This document shows, piece after piece, positions 50,680 through 59,253 of a stretch of DNA of 64,000 nucleotides (position 1 is the first letter of the stretch; every line of letters begins with the position of its first letter). The notes beneath the pieces were generated by a model. The model made no database searches, was not told the DNA's origin, and saw only the letters and a list, made by a program, of their open reading frames with translations. The stretch is from AC-32 sp963821495 (lineage in GTDB: Bacteria; Actinomycetota; Thermoleophilia; Gaiellales; Gaiellaceae). The DNA is taken from positions 1,736,001 through 1,800,000 of the forward strand of contig CAWGEA010000003.1 of NCBI GenBank assembly GCA_963821495.1, read 5' to 3'. Position numbers and translations under genes: made by a program.

Positions 50680-51886
50680 GCGGCTCTGGTTGGTCGGGAT
50701 CGGTGGCGCCGGGATGAGCGCGCTCGCGCTCGTGGCGAAGGAGTGGGGAGCGGAGATCGGCGGCTCCGACCGGACGCGCTCGTCGTACGTCGACCGCCTC
50801 GAGGCGGTCGGGATCCCGGTCGCGATCGGCCACGACGCGGCCAACGTCCCCGACGGCGCGGAGGTGATCGTCTCCAGCGCGATAGCCGCGGACAACCCCG
50901 AGCTCGCGCGCGCGCGAGATACCGGAGCGCGCATGCGCAGGCGCGCAGAGCTGCTGGCCGAGCTCGTCGAGCTGCGGCCCTCGATCGTCGTCGCCGGCGC
51001 GCACGGGAAGACGACGACGAGCGGGATGATCGCGTTCGTGCTCGAGCGGCTGGGTCGCGACCCAGCCTTCCTGATCGGCGGCGAGATCCCGCAGCTCGGC
51101 GGCAACGCGGCCGCAGGCGAGGGCTGGCTCGTCGCGGAGGGCGACGAGTCCGACCGTACGCTCGAGCTCCTGCGGCCCCGGGTGGCAGTGCTGACGAACG
51201 TCGAGCTCGACCACCACGCGACCTTCGCCTCGGAGGCCGAGGTGCGCGAGCTGTTCGAGCGCTGGCTCTCGGCCGCGCCGGAGGCCGTGCGCGGCGACGA
51301 GCTGGAGCCGGCGGCGCTCTCGCTCGCGGTCCCAGGCGAGCACAACCGTCGCAACGCGGCAACGGCGATCGCTGCGCTGGAGCTCGCCGGCGTCGACCGG
51401 GTCGATGCGGAGCTGATGCTTCCCGAGTTCGCCGGCGCGGGCCGGCGGTTCGAGCTGCGCGGCGAAGCCGGCGGCGTGCGCGTCTACGACGACTACGGCC
51501 ACCACCCGCGCGAGATCGCGGCGACGCTCGAGGCCGCGCGCGCGGCGGCGGACGGCGGCCGCGTGCTCGTCGCGTTCCAGCCTCATCTCTACTCGCGCAC
51601 GCGCTACCTCGCCCACGAGCTCGGGCGCGCCCTGGCCGCCGCGGACGCGGTGGCGGTGACGAGCGTCTACGCCGCGCGCGAGGAGCCGGTGCCGGGCGTC
51701 GAAGGCGACCTCGTGGTCGAGGAGCTGGCGTCCGAGCGGCCCGGCATGCCCGTCGGCTGGATGCCCGAGCTCGAGGACGCCGTCCGCTTCCTCGCACGGC
51801 GTGCGCGGCCGGGCGACGTCGTGCTGACGATCGGCGCCGGCGATGTCGAGCGGGCGGGACCGCTGCTGCTCGAGGAGCTTGGGTGA
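50660..51886 (+). CDS. murC: UDP-MurNAc:L-alanine ligase
   Basis: A 408-residue MurC. LWLVGIGGAGMSALALVAKE; P-loop VAGAHGKTTTSGMIAFVL; NVELDHHATFAS; C-terminal VYDDYGHHPREIAATLEAAR and AFQPHLYSRTRYLAHE. It is 50-80 residues shorter than usual: after FERWLSAAPEAV the chain goes within about ten residues to LSLAVPGEHNRRNAA, so a large part of the central domain is missing. TTG 50660 fits the family N-terminus. All catalytic motifs remain. Confidence 0.93.
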   Translation: MQPLAGRRLWLVGIGGAGMSALALVAKEWGAEIGGSDRTRSSYVDRLEAVGIPVAIGHDAANVPDGAEVIVSSAIAADNPELARARDTGARMRRRAELLAELVELRPSIVVAGAHGKTTTSGMIAFVLERLGRDPAFLIGGEIPQLGGNAAAGEGWLVAEGDESDRTLELLRPRVAVLTNVELDHHATFASEAEVRELFERWLSAAPEAVRGDELEPAALSLAVPGEHNRRNAATAIAALELAGVDRVDAELMLPEFAGAGRRFELRGEAGGVRVYDDYGHHPREIAATLEAARAAADGGRVLVAFQPHLYSRTRYLAHELGRALAAADAVAVTSVYAAREEPVPGVEGDLVVEELASERPGMPVGWMPELEDAVRFLARRARPGDVVLTIGAGDVERAGPLLLEELG

Positions 51887-52764
51887 AGGTCGAAGAGGGC
51901 GTCTCGCTCTCTCGTTTCACGACCCTCGGCGCCGGTGGCCCGGCGACAGGGTTCGCGCGACCGGAGTCGGTGGAGGGAGTCGAGGAGGCGCTCGCCTGGG
52001 CCGGCGAGCGCGGCCTGGCGGTGGCGACGATCGGCCTCGGCTCGAACCTGCTCGTGGCCGACGAGGGTTTCGATGGTCTCGTGCTCAAACTCGGCGGGGA
52101 GCTCGCGCAGGCGGGCGTCGAGGGCGAGCGCCTCCTCGCAGGGGCCGGGGCGGCGAACGCGGTCTGCCTCCACCGCGTGCGCGCGGCCGGGCTCGGCGGC
52201 TTCGAGTTCGCCTGCGCGATCCCGGGGACGATCGGCGGCGGCGTCTGGATGAATGCCGGGGCATACGGCAGCGACTGGGCGACGATCCTCGACCGCGCGC
52301 TCGTCGTCGACGAGCAGGGCCCGCGCTGGCTCACGCCAGCCGAGCTCGGGCTCAGCTACCGCCATTCCGCGCTGCAGCACGGCCAGGTCGTCGCACGAGC
52401 CGAGTTCACGCTCTCGCCGCTACCGGAGGACCAGATCAAGGAGAACGTCGCCAGGCTGCAGGCGCTGCGGAAGGCCGCGCAGCCGACGAACAAGCGCACC
52501 TTCGGAAGCGTCTTCAAGAATCCCGACCACGAGCTGAGCGCGGGTCGGATGCTCGAGGCCTGCGGCCTGAAGGGCCACCGGATCGGCGGCGCGCAGATCT
52601 CGCCCCGGCATGCGAACTTCATCGAGAACGCCGACGGCGCGAGGGCCGAGGACGCGATCGCGCTGATGGCCGAGGCGATGCGGCGCGCGTACGAGCAGTA
52701 CGGCGTCGAGCTCGTGCACGAGGTCGAGTTCCTCGGATCGCTCGCGCTGCCCCCGCTCCGGTAG
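51883..52764 (+). CDS. murB: UDP-N-acetylenolpyruvoylglucosamine reductase
   Basis: A 293-residue type II-like MurB. FAD-binding IGLGSNLLVADEGFDGLVLK, FACAIPGTIGGGVWMNAGAYG, then RTFGSVFKNPDHELSAGRM containing the catalytic serine, and GGAQISPRHANFIENADGA. It reduces the enolpyruvyl product of MurA (not in the window). GTG 51883 overlaps the murC stop. Type II enzymes lack the Tyr loop of E. coli MurB, in line with the length. Confidence 0.94.
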   Translation: MKVEEGVSLSRFTTLGAGGPATGFARPESVEGVEEALAWAGERGLAVATIGLGSNLLVADEGFDGLVLKLGGELAQAGVEGERLLAGAGAANAVCLHRVRAAGLGGFEFACAIPGTIGGGVWMNAGAYGSDWATILDRALVVDEQGPRWLTPAELGLSYRHSALQHGQVVARAEFTLSPLPEDQIKENVARLQALRKAAQPTNKRTFGSVFKNPDHELSAGRMLEACGLKGHRIGGAQISPRHANFIENADGARAEDAIALMAEAMRRAYEQYGVELVHEVEFLGSLALPPLR

Positions 52765-52795
52765 GAGCGGCGGCCGTCGCGGCGAATCTCGCGTC

Positions 52796-53614
52796 GTGTC
52801 CCGGCAGGGTCCTCAGCGCGCGCGTGCCCGTGCGGCCGTCACCCACCTCCCGACGCTCGAGCGCACGCCGCTGACGCGGCTGCTCCCGTCGGGCCGTTCG
52901 CTGCTCGTCGGGTTCGCGATCGTGCTCGGCGCGGCCGGGCTCTACCTGCTCGCGCGCTCGACGCCGATGTTCGCGCTCGGGCAGATCGAAGTCGAAGGCG
53001 CGCCACCCGCGGTAGCCGCGCACGTACGGACGGCCCTGGCCCCGATCAAGGGTCAGAGCCTGCTGGCGCTCGACTCGGCCGAGATTGCACGCCGGCTCGC
53101 GAAGCTGCCGGACGTCGCGGCTGCGGGATACGACCGCGACTTCCCACACACGCTGCGCGTCACCGTCCGGCCCGAGCACGCGGTCGCCGTTGCGCGCCGT
53201 GGGCCGAAGGCGTGGCTCGTCGCAGCGAGCACCCGCGCGATCGCGGAGGTGCCGCTGCGGACGCATGCGGGGCTGCCGCGGATCTGGCTTGCACACTCCA
53301 ACGAGCCCGAGGTCGGAGCGGCGATCACCGACCGCTTCGCGCTCCGCGCCGTGCGCGCGCTCGCGCTGGCGCGCACGACGGGCTTCGACGGACGGGTCCG
53401 GATGGTGCGCGTGCGCGAGAGCGACCTCACCCTCCTGCTCGGCTCGGGAGTCGAGTTGCGCCTGGGTGACCTGCACGCGGTGCCGCTGAAGCTCGCGGTC
53501 GCCACGCGCGTGCTGCCGACGCTCCTCCAGCACGGCGGTTACCTCTACCTCGACGTGAGCGTTCCGGAAAGGCCTGTAGCGGGTACAAGTCTCAACGCTC
53601 AACCTAAGCGTTAG
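52796..53614 (+). CDS. ftsQ: Division protein FtsQ
   Basis: A 272-residue bitopic protein. Basic cytoplasmic N-terminus, one membrane helix (about 38-58, LLVGFAIVLGAAGLYLLA), then a POTRA domain (FALGQIEVEGAPPAVAAHV, LPDVAAAGYDRDFPHTLRVTVRP) and a beta domain. GTG 52796. It is the last gene before the ftsZ promoter. Length and domain order match FtsQ/DivIB. Confidence 0.88.
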   Translation: MSRQGPQRARARAAVTHLPTLERTPLTRLLPSGRSLLVGFAIVLGAAGLYLLARSTPMFALGQIEVEGAPPAVAAHVRTALAPIKGQSLLALDSAEIARRLAKLPDVAAAGYDRDFPHTLRVTVRPEHAVAVARRGPKAWLVAASTRAIAEVPLRTHAGLPRIWLAHSNEPEVGAAITDRFALRAVRALALARTTGFDGRVRMVRVRESDLTLLLGSGVELRLGDLHAVPLKLAVATRVLPTLLQHGGYLYLDVSVPERPVAGTSLNAQPKR

Positions 53615-53635
53615 AGTTTGCGGTCGACGACGGCG

Positions 53636-53664
53636 TTGACAGGAGGCTCGGCGAAGCGTACCCT
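53636..53664 (+). promoter_or_regulatory. ftsZ promoter
   Basis: A perfect -35 box TTGACA (53636-53641), a 17-bp spacer and a -10 box TACCCT (53659-53664) precede ftsZ by about 50 bp. The GAGGTGGAG at 53700-53708 is the likely ribosome binding site. A private ftsZ promoter lets FtsZ be made in excess of the other dcw proteins. Confidence 0.7.
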
Positions 53665-53713
53665 GCCGAGCGCTGAAGACGTACTGTCCAGTAAAGCTTG
53701 AGGTGGAGACGGG

Positions 53714-54805
53714 TTGAGCGTGCGTGATCAAAGCGGGAACTACCTGGCCCTGATCAAGGTCGTGGGCGTCGGCGGCGGCGGCTCGAACGCGGTCAACCGG
53801 ATGGTCGACGCCGGCCTCGGCGGCTGCGAGTTCATCGCGATCAACACCGACGCGCAGGCGCTGCTGATGTGCGACGCCGACGTGAAGATGCCGATCGGCT
53901 CCGACGTCACGCGCGGCCTCGGCGCCGGCGCCGACCCCGCCGTCGGCCGCTCCGCTGCAGAGGAGAGCCGCGACGAGCTGAAGGAGGCGCTGAAGGGCGC
54001 CGACATGGTCTTCGTGACCGCCGGCGAGGGCGGCGGCACCGGCACCGGCGGCGCACCGGTCGTCGCGCGGCTCGCGCAGGAGATCGGCGCGCTCACCGTC
54101 GGCGTCGTCACCCGCCCGTTCTCGTTCGAGGGCCGGCGCAGGGCCGAGATCGCCTCTCGTGGCGTCGACGAGCTCCGCGACGAGGTCGACACGCTGATCG
54201 TGATCGAGAACGACCGGCTGCTACAGGTGGTCGAGAAGCGCACCTCGATCCTCGACGCGTTCGCGGTGGCCGACGACGTCCTGCGCCAGGGTGTCCAGGG
54301 CATCACCGACCTGATCACGATTCCCGGGCTCGTGAATCTCGACTTCGCCGACGTGCGGACGATCATGAGCGAGGCAGGCTCCGCGCTGATGGGTATCGGC
54401 ACCGCCGCCGGCGAGAACCGCGCGACCGAGGCGGCGCGCGCGGCGGTGTCGTCGCCGCTGCTGGAGTCGTCGATCGAGGGGGCGACCGGGATCCTCCTGA
54501 ACGTGACCGGCGGCACCGACATCGGCCTCTTCGAGGTGAACGAGGCGGCGCAGGTCGTGACCTCCGCAGCCGATCAGAACGCGAACGTGATCTTCGGCGC
54601 AGTGATCGACGACGGGTTGCGAGACGAGGTGCGGGTCACCGTCATCGCGACCGGCTTCGGCCCGGCGAAGGTTCGCCGCCGCCGCAGGGCGGAGGAGCCG
54701 GCGGACGAGTCGCACCGCGAGCACGAGGGCTCCCGTGAGCAGCCGGCCGAGCGCTTCGAGGTGTCGGACGACGTGCTCGAAGTGCCGTCGTTCCTGCGCG
54801 ACTAG
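53714..54805 (+). CDS. ftsZ: Cell division GTPase FtsZ
   Basis: A 363-residue FtsZ. IKVVGVGGGGSNAVNRM, the tubulin signature EGGGTGTGGAPVVA (about residue 104), NDRLLQVVEKRTSILDAF (T7/H6 region) and GFGPAKVRRRRR. A short acidic linker leads to the C-terminal peptide DDVLEVPSFLRD, which binds partners such as SepF in actinomycetes. TTG 53714. No ftsA is present and no sepF or ylmE genes follow, unlike the usual actinobacterial order. Confidence 0.97.
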   Translation: MSVRDQSGNYLALIKVVGVGGGGSNAVNRMVDAGLGGCEFIAINTDAQALLMCDADVKMPIGSDVTRGLGAGADPAVGRSAAEESRDELKEALKGADMVFVTAGEGGGTGTGGAPVVARLAQEIGALTVGVVTRPFSFEGRRRAEIASRGVDELRDEVDTLIVIENDRLLQVVEKRTSILDAFAVADDVLRQGVQGITDLITIPGLVNLDFADVRTIMSEAGSALMGIGTAAGENRATEAARAAVSSPLLESSIEGATGILLNVTGGTDIGLFEVNEAAQVVTSAADQNANVIFGAVIDDGLRDEVRVTVIATGFGPAKVRRRRRAEEPADESHREHEGSREQPAERFEVSDDVLEVPSFLRD

Positions 54806-54817
54806 CCCAGCTCGCGA

Positions 54818-54891
54818 ACCCGAGGTTTACGCCGCGCGCGAGGCGGCAATAACCGGCGCGCCCTCTCGGGTCGACCGTAGCGGTTGACCCG
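54818..54891 (+). ncRNA. Structured leader upstream of gcvT (candidate cis-regulatory RNA)
   Basis: ACCCGAG (54818-54824) pairs perfectly with CTCGGGT (54865-54871), enclosing a small hairpin (54831-54847). The same CTCGGGT region can instead pair with GGTTGACCCG (54882-54891) as a 10-bp hairpin with loop GTAGC. These two folds exclude each other, the layout expected of a switch. It does not match the glycine riboswitch consensus. Confidence 0.4.
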
Positions 54892-54906
54892 CGATGACCC
54901 GGTCCG

Positions 54907-54955
54907 GCCGCCCCGGCGTCGACTGCCCAGTCGAAGCCGGGGCGGCTTCCTTTTC
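54907..54955 (+). terminator. Strong intrinsic terminator or attenuator hairpin before gcvT
   Basis: GCCGCCCCGGC (54907-54917) is perfectly complementary to 54936-54946. Above a single mismatch, TCGACT (54919-54924) pairs with AGTCGA (54929-54934) around loop GCCC. The stem is followed by TTCCTTTTC (54947-54955). It ends 23 bases before the gcvT ATG. It either terminates ftsZ or attenuates gcvT. Confidence 0.8.
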
Positions 54956-54978
54956 GGCTCCATTAGCATCAGAGCCCG

Positions 54979-56034
54979 ATGCAGACGCTGCTGCGAACGC
55001 CGCTGTACGAGCGCCACGTCGCGCTCGGCGCGCGGCTCGTCCCGTTCGCCGGATGGGAGATGCCCGTGCAGTACGAGGGCGTCATCCCCGAGCACCGGGC
55101 CGTCCGGAGCGACGCAGGCGCGTTCGACGTCTCACACATGGGCGAGTTCTTCGTGGAGGGCCCCGGCGCACGCGGGTTCCTGCAGTCGGTGCTCTCGAAC
55201 GACCTCGACAAGATCGGCCTCGGCCAGGCGCAGTACACGCTGCTGACGAACGAGCAGGGTGGGATCGTCGACGATCTGATCGCCTACGAGCTCACGCCCG
55301 AGCGCTTCCTCCTGATCGTGAACGCCGCCAACCGCGAGCCGGACTTCGACTGGCTCGAGGAGCGCGCGCCGACCGCGGGCGTCGAGTTGCGCGACCTCTC
55401 GGACCGGTACGCGCTGATCGCGGTGCAGGGGCCGCGCGCGCTGGAGCGGCTGGAGCTCCCGGAGGCGGCCGCGTTCACGTTCGCCGACGGCGAGGTCGGC
55501 GGCGTCGCCTGCGCGATCAACCGCACCGGCTACACGGGCGAGCAGGGCGTCGAGCTGCTCGTCGAGAGCGCGGCGGCTCCCAAGTTGTGGGACCGCGTGC
55601 TCGAGCGAGGCGTCGTGCCGTGCGGGCTCGGCGCGCGGGACACGCTGCGCCTGGAGGTCTGCTATCCGCTGCACGGCAACGACATCTCGGCGGAGACGGA
55701 TGCGATCTCGGCCGGCCTCGCCTGGGTCTGCGCCCTCGACAAGGAATTCACCGGTGCGCCGGAGCTGCGGCGGATCAGGGAGGCGGGCCCGGAGCGGAAG
55801 CTTGCCGCCTTCGTGATGGAAGAGCCAGGGATCCCGCGCCAGGGCATGGCGATCGCCGAGGGCGGTGAGGTGACCTCGGGCACGCACTCGCCCATGCTCG
55901 AGGTCGGGATCGGGATGGGCTACGTGCCCGCCGGGCTCGCGCAGGCCGGCTCGAAGCTGACGATCGACGTCCGTGGCCGTCCACGGCGGGCGCGTGTGGT
56001 GAAGAAACCGATCTACTCCCGGGAGGAGACCTGA
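54979..56034 (+). CDS. gcvT: Glycine cleavage system T protein (aminomethyltransferase)
   Basis: A 351-residue GcvT, which transfers the aminomethyl carbon to tetrahydrofolate, releasing ammonia. VPFAGWEMPVQYEGVIPEHRAVR, FDVSHMGEFFVEGPGA, NRTGYTGEQGVELLV and the C-terminal barrel GIGMGYVPAGLAQAGSKL. ATG 54979. First gene of the operon; its stop overlaps the gcvH start (TGATG). Confidence 0.95.
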   Translation: MQTLLRTPLYERHVALGARLVPFAGWEMPVQYEGVIPEHRAVRSDAGAFDVSHMGEFFVEGPGARGFLQSVLSNDLDKIGLGQAQYTLLTNEQGGIVDDLIAYELTPERFLLIVNAANREPDFDWLEERAPTAGVELRDLSDRYALIAVQGPRALERLELPEAAAFTFADGEVGGVACAINRTGYTGEQGVELLVESAAAPKLWDRVLERGVVPCGLGARDTLRLEVCYPLHGNDISAETDAISAGLAWVCALDKEFTGAPELRRIREAGPERKLAAFVMEEPGIPRQGMAIAEGGEVTSGTHSPMLEVGIGMGYVPAGLAQAGSKLTIDVRGRPRRARVVKKPIYSREET

Positions 56035-56432
56035 TGGCCGCTGCGGAGAGCTACCCCGACGACCTTCGCTATCACAGCGAGCACGACTGGGCGCGGATCG
56101 AGGACGGTGAGGCGACGTTCGGCATCACGTGGTTCGCCCAGGACGCGCTCGGCGAGCTCGTCCACTTCGAGGCCCCGGAGGATGGCGCGACGCTGAAGAA
56201 GGACGAGACGTACTCCGAGGTCGAGTCGGTCAAGGCGGTCTCGGACGTGATCGCGCCGCTGTCGGGCGAGATCGTCGCCGTCAACAGCGCCATCGTCGAC
56301 GCGCCGGAGACCGTCAACGACGACCCCTACGGCGAGGGTTGGCTCGTCCGCGTGCGCCTCGCCGACCCCGGCGAGGCCGACGGGCTGATGGACGCGGAGG
56401 CCTACAAGCAGCATCTGGCCGAGCAGGGTTGA
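56034..56432 (+). CDS. gcvH: Glycine cleavage system H protein
   Basis: A 132-residue lipoyl carrier. The lipoylated lysine is Lys67 in YSEVESVKAVSDVIAPLSGEI, within the usual hybrid-motif fold; RYHSEHDWARIEDG is the N-terminal signature and YGEGWLVRVRLADPGE the C-terminal one. No lipoate ligase or synthase gene is in the window. Its stop overlaps the TTG start of gcvPA. Confidence 0.95.
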   Translation: MAAAESYPDDLRYHSEHDWARIEDGEATFGITWFAQDALGELVHFEAPEDGATLKKDETYSEVESVKAVSDVIAPLSGEIVAVNSAIVDAPETVNDDPYGEGWLVRVRLADPGEADGLMDAEAYKQHLAEQG

Positions 56433-57760
56433 GCTACCTCGCGCTGACCGACGCCGACCGGGAGGCGATGCTCGAGGCGATTGGCGTCTCCTCGATCGAG
56501 GAACTGTTCGCCGAGCTGCCGCCGGGCGTCCGCCTCGACCGCGAGCTCGAGCTGCCCCCGGCGCTCTCGGAGCAGGAGCTGACCGCCTGCTTCGAGGCGC
56601 TCGCGGCCGAGAACGCGCACGTCGGCGCCGAGCTCTCGTTCCTAGGCGCGGGCATGTACGACCACTACGTGCCGGCGATCGTCGACGCCGTGCTCCAGCG
56701 TGGCGAGCTGCTGACGGCGTATACGCCGTACCAGCCCGAGCTGAGCCAGGGCGTGCTGCAGTCGATCTTCGAATACCAGACCGCGATTTGCGAGCTCACC
56801 GGGATGGACGTCTCGAACGCCTCCGGCTACGACGGCACGACGGTCGCCGCCGACGCCTGCTTCATCGCCAAGCACGCGACCGGCCGGACGAAGGTCGTCA
56901 TCACCGAGGCGACGAGCCCGCAGGTGCGGCAGGTCGTGAGGACCTACGCGCCGGGCTTCGGCCTCGAGGTCGTCGAGGTACCGCACCGGGACGGCGCGAC
57001 CGACCCCGACGAGCTCGGCGAGGCCGCCGCCGACGCGGCCTGCGTGATCTTCCAGCAGCCGAATTTCTTCGGCGTGCTCGAGCCGGCGCCGGACCTCGCC
57101 GCTGCTGCGAACGAGGCGGAGGCGCTGCCGGTCGCACACGTCGACCCGATCTCGCTCGGCGTGCTCGAGGCGCCCGGGAACTACGGCTGTGCGATCGCGA
57201 TCGGAGACGGTCAGCCGACCGGGAACTACCTCTCCTACGGCGGCCCGCACTACGGCTTCATCGCCGCACGCAACGACTTCATCCGCCGGATGCCCGGCCG
57301 CATCGTCGGCGAGACGACCGACGCCGCCGGCGAGCGCGGCTATGTCCTCACCCTCCAGACGCGCGAGCAGCACATCAGGCGCGAGAAGGCGACCTCCAAT
57401 ATCACCACCAACCAGACGCTGCTCGCGCTGGCCGGCCTCGTCTACCTGTCGTGGCTCGGGCCGGAGGGGCTCAGGGAGGTGGGGGAGGCCTGCAGCGCGC
57501 TCGCGGAGCACGCGAAGGACCGGCTCGGACGCGAGCTCGCGTTTGCCGACCGGACAACATTCAAGGAGTTTGCAGTCCGCGTCGGACGGCCCGCGCAGGA
57601 GGTCGTCCGCGAGGCGCGGGCGCGCGGGCTTCACCCCGGCTACGTCCTCGGCCGCGACTACCCGAATCTGGACGACGTGCTGCTCGTCGCCCTCACCGAG
57701 AGGCGCACGCCGGAGGAGATCGACCGCCTGGCGGAGACGCTCGACGAGGTGGGCGCATGA
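56429..57760 (+). CDS. gcvPA: Glycine dehydrogenase (decarboxylating) subunit 1
   Basis: A 443-residue P-protein subunit 1. AMLEAIGVSSIEELF at the N-terminus, YTPYQPELSQGVLQSIFEYQ, GYDGTTVAADACFIAKHAT and EKATSNITTNQTLLALAGLVY are family signatures. With subunit 2 it forms the split P-protein seen in actinomycetes and Firmicutes. TTG 56429 overlaps the gcvH stop (TTGA). It needs subunit 2 for the PLP-bound active site. Confidence 0.95.
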   Translation: MSYLALTDADREAMLEAIGVSSIEELFAELPPGVRLDRELELPPALSEQELTACFEALAAENAHVGAELSFLGAGMYDHYVPAIVDAVLQRGELLTAYTPYQPELSQGVLQSIFEYQTAICELTGMDVSNASGYDGTTVAADACFIAKHATGRTKVVITEATSPQVRQVVRTYAPGFGLEVVEVPHRDGATDPDELGEAAADAACVIFQQPNFFGVLEPAPDLAAAANEAEALPVAHVDPISLGVLEAPGNYGCAIAIGDGQPTGNYLSYGGPHYGFIAARNDFIRRMPGRIVGETTDAAGERGYVLTLQTREQHIRREKATSNITTNQTLLALAGLVYLSWLGPEGLREVGEACSALAEHAKDRLGRELAFADRTTFKEFAVRVGRPAQEVVREARARGLHPGYVLGRDYPNLDDVLLVALTERRTPEEIDRLAETLDEVGA

Positions 57761-59253
57761 AACTGCTCTACGAGAAATCGCGGCGAGGGCGCCGCGCGGG
57801 CCGGCCGCCGCGGCCCGACCTCGCCGTGTCCGAGCTGCCCGCAGAGCTGCGCCGTGCGGAGCCGCCGCGCCTCCCGGAGCTTGCCGAACCGGATCTCGTC
57901 CGTCACTTCACAGAGCTCTCGACGCGCAACTTCGGCGTCGACACAGGCTTCTACCCGCTCGGCTCCTGCACGATGAAACACAATCCGCGCGTCAACGAGC
58001 GGCTGGCCGCGCTGCCCGGCTTCCGCGATCTCCACCCGCACCAGGAGGCCGACGGCGCGCAGGGGGCGCTCCGCGTCTGCTGGGAGCTGCAAGAGGCCCT
58101 GGCGGAGATCACCGGCCTCCACGCCGTGTCGTTGCAGCCCGCCGCCGGATCGCAGGGAGAGGTCACGGGGCTGATGCTGTTCCGCGCTTACTTCGCCGAC
58201 CGAGGCGAGAGCGAGCAGCGCCGCAAGATCGTCGTCCCCGACACCGCGCACGGCACCAATCCGGCGAGCGTGACGATGGCCGGTTACGAGCTAACCCATG
58301 TCAAGACGGACGCGCGCGGAAACCTCGACGTCGAGGACCTGCGCGCAAAGGTCGACGAGCAGACGGCCGGGCTGATGCTGACGAATCCGTCGACGCTCGG
58401 GCTCTTCGACGAGAACATCGAGGAGATCGAGCGGATCTTCCACGGCGCGGGCGCACTCATGTACTACGACGGGGCGAACCTGAACGCCGTCTGCGGGATC
58501 TCACGGCCCGGCGACATGGGCTTCGACATCGTCCACATCAACCTGCACAAGACGTTCTCGCAGCCGCACGGGGGTGGCGGCCCAGGCGGCGGTCCGATCG
58601 CGGTGGCGAAGCGCCTCGAGCCGTTCCTGCCCGTGCCCGCAATCGTCCGCGACGGCGAGCGCTACGGCTTCGACTACGACCGTCCGAAGTCGATCGGGAA
58701 GGTGCGCGGCTTCTTCGGGCCGTTCGGCGTCTTCGTCCGCTCGTACGCGTTCATCCGCTCGTACGGGCCGCAGTTGCGCGAGATGTCCGAGGCGGCCGTG
58801 CTGAACGCGAACTACCTGCTGGCGAGGATCCGCGACGCGTTCGAGCCGCCGTACGACCGGCTCTGCATGCACGAGTTCGTCCTCTCCGCGCGGCCGCTGA
58901 AGCGCGAGCACGGCGTCACCGCGCTCGACGTGGCGAAGCGGCTGATGGACTACGGCTTCCACCCGCCGACGATCTACTTCCCGCTCGTGGTCCCGGAGGC
59001 GCTGATGATCGAGCCCACGGAGACCGAGGCGAAGGAGACGCTCGACGCGTTCGCCGACGCGATGGTCGCGATCGCCCGTGAGGCCGCCGACGACCCGGAG
59101 CTGCTGAAGAGCGCGCCGCACGACCGCGTCGTCGGGCGGCTGGACGAGGTCAAGGCCGTCAAGCGCGTCGTCGTCCGTTACCTCTTCGACGAGCACCCCG
59201 ACCTCTCGGCGGAGCCCGCGGCGGCCGGGGTCGAGGCGCCGAAGGGCGTCTGA
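57757..59253 (+). CDS. gcvPB: Glycine dehydrogenase (decarboxylating) subunit 2
   Basis: A 498-residue P-protein subunit 2. The PLP lysine is Lys265 in DIVHINLHKTFSQPHGGGG. YPLGSCTMKHNPR, TAHGTNPASVTMAGY and the long conserved IYFPLVVPEALMIEPTETE follow. ATG 57757 overlaps subunit 1. The C-terminal end carries a short, Ala/Glu-rich tail. It overlaps the threonine aldolase start as TGATG. Confidence 0.95.
   Translation: MKLLYEKSRRGRRAGRPPRPDLAVSELPAELRRAEPPRLPELAEPDLVRHFTELSTRNFGVDTGFYPLGSCTMKHNPRVNERLAALPGFRDLHPHQEADGAQGALRVCWELQEALAEITGLHAVSLQPAAGSQGEVTGLMLFRAYFADRGESEQRRKIVVPDTAHGTNPASVTMAGYELTHVKTDARGNLDVEDLRAKVDEQTAGLMLTNPSTLGLFDENIEEIERIFHGAGALMYYDGANLNAVCGISRPGDMGFDIVHINLHKTFSQPHGGGGPGGGPIAVAKRLEPFLPVPAIVRDGERYGFDYDRPKSIGKVRGFFGPFGVFVRSYAFIRSYGPQLREMSEAAVLNANYLLARIRDAFEPPYDRLCMHEFVLSARPLKREHGVTALDVAKRLMDYGFHPPTIYFPLVVPEALMIEPTETEAKETLDAFADAMVAIAREAADDPELLKSAPHDRVVGRLDEVKAVKRVVVRYLFDEHPDLSAEPAAAGVEAPKGV

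Noticed and set aside
54806..54978. Glycine riboswitch upstream of gcvT
   Set aside because: The conserved glycine aptamer core could not be found; only generic pairing and a terminator-like hairpin are seen.
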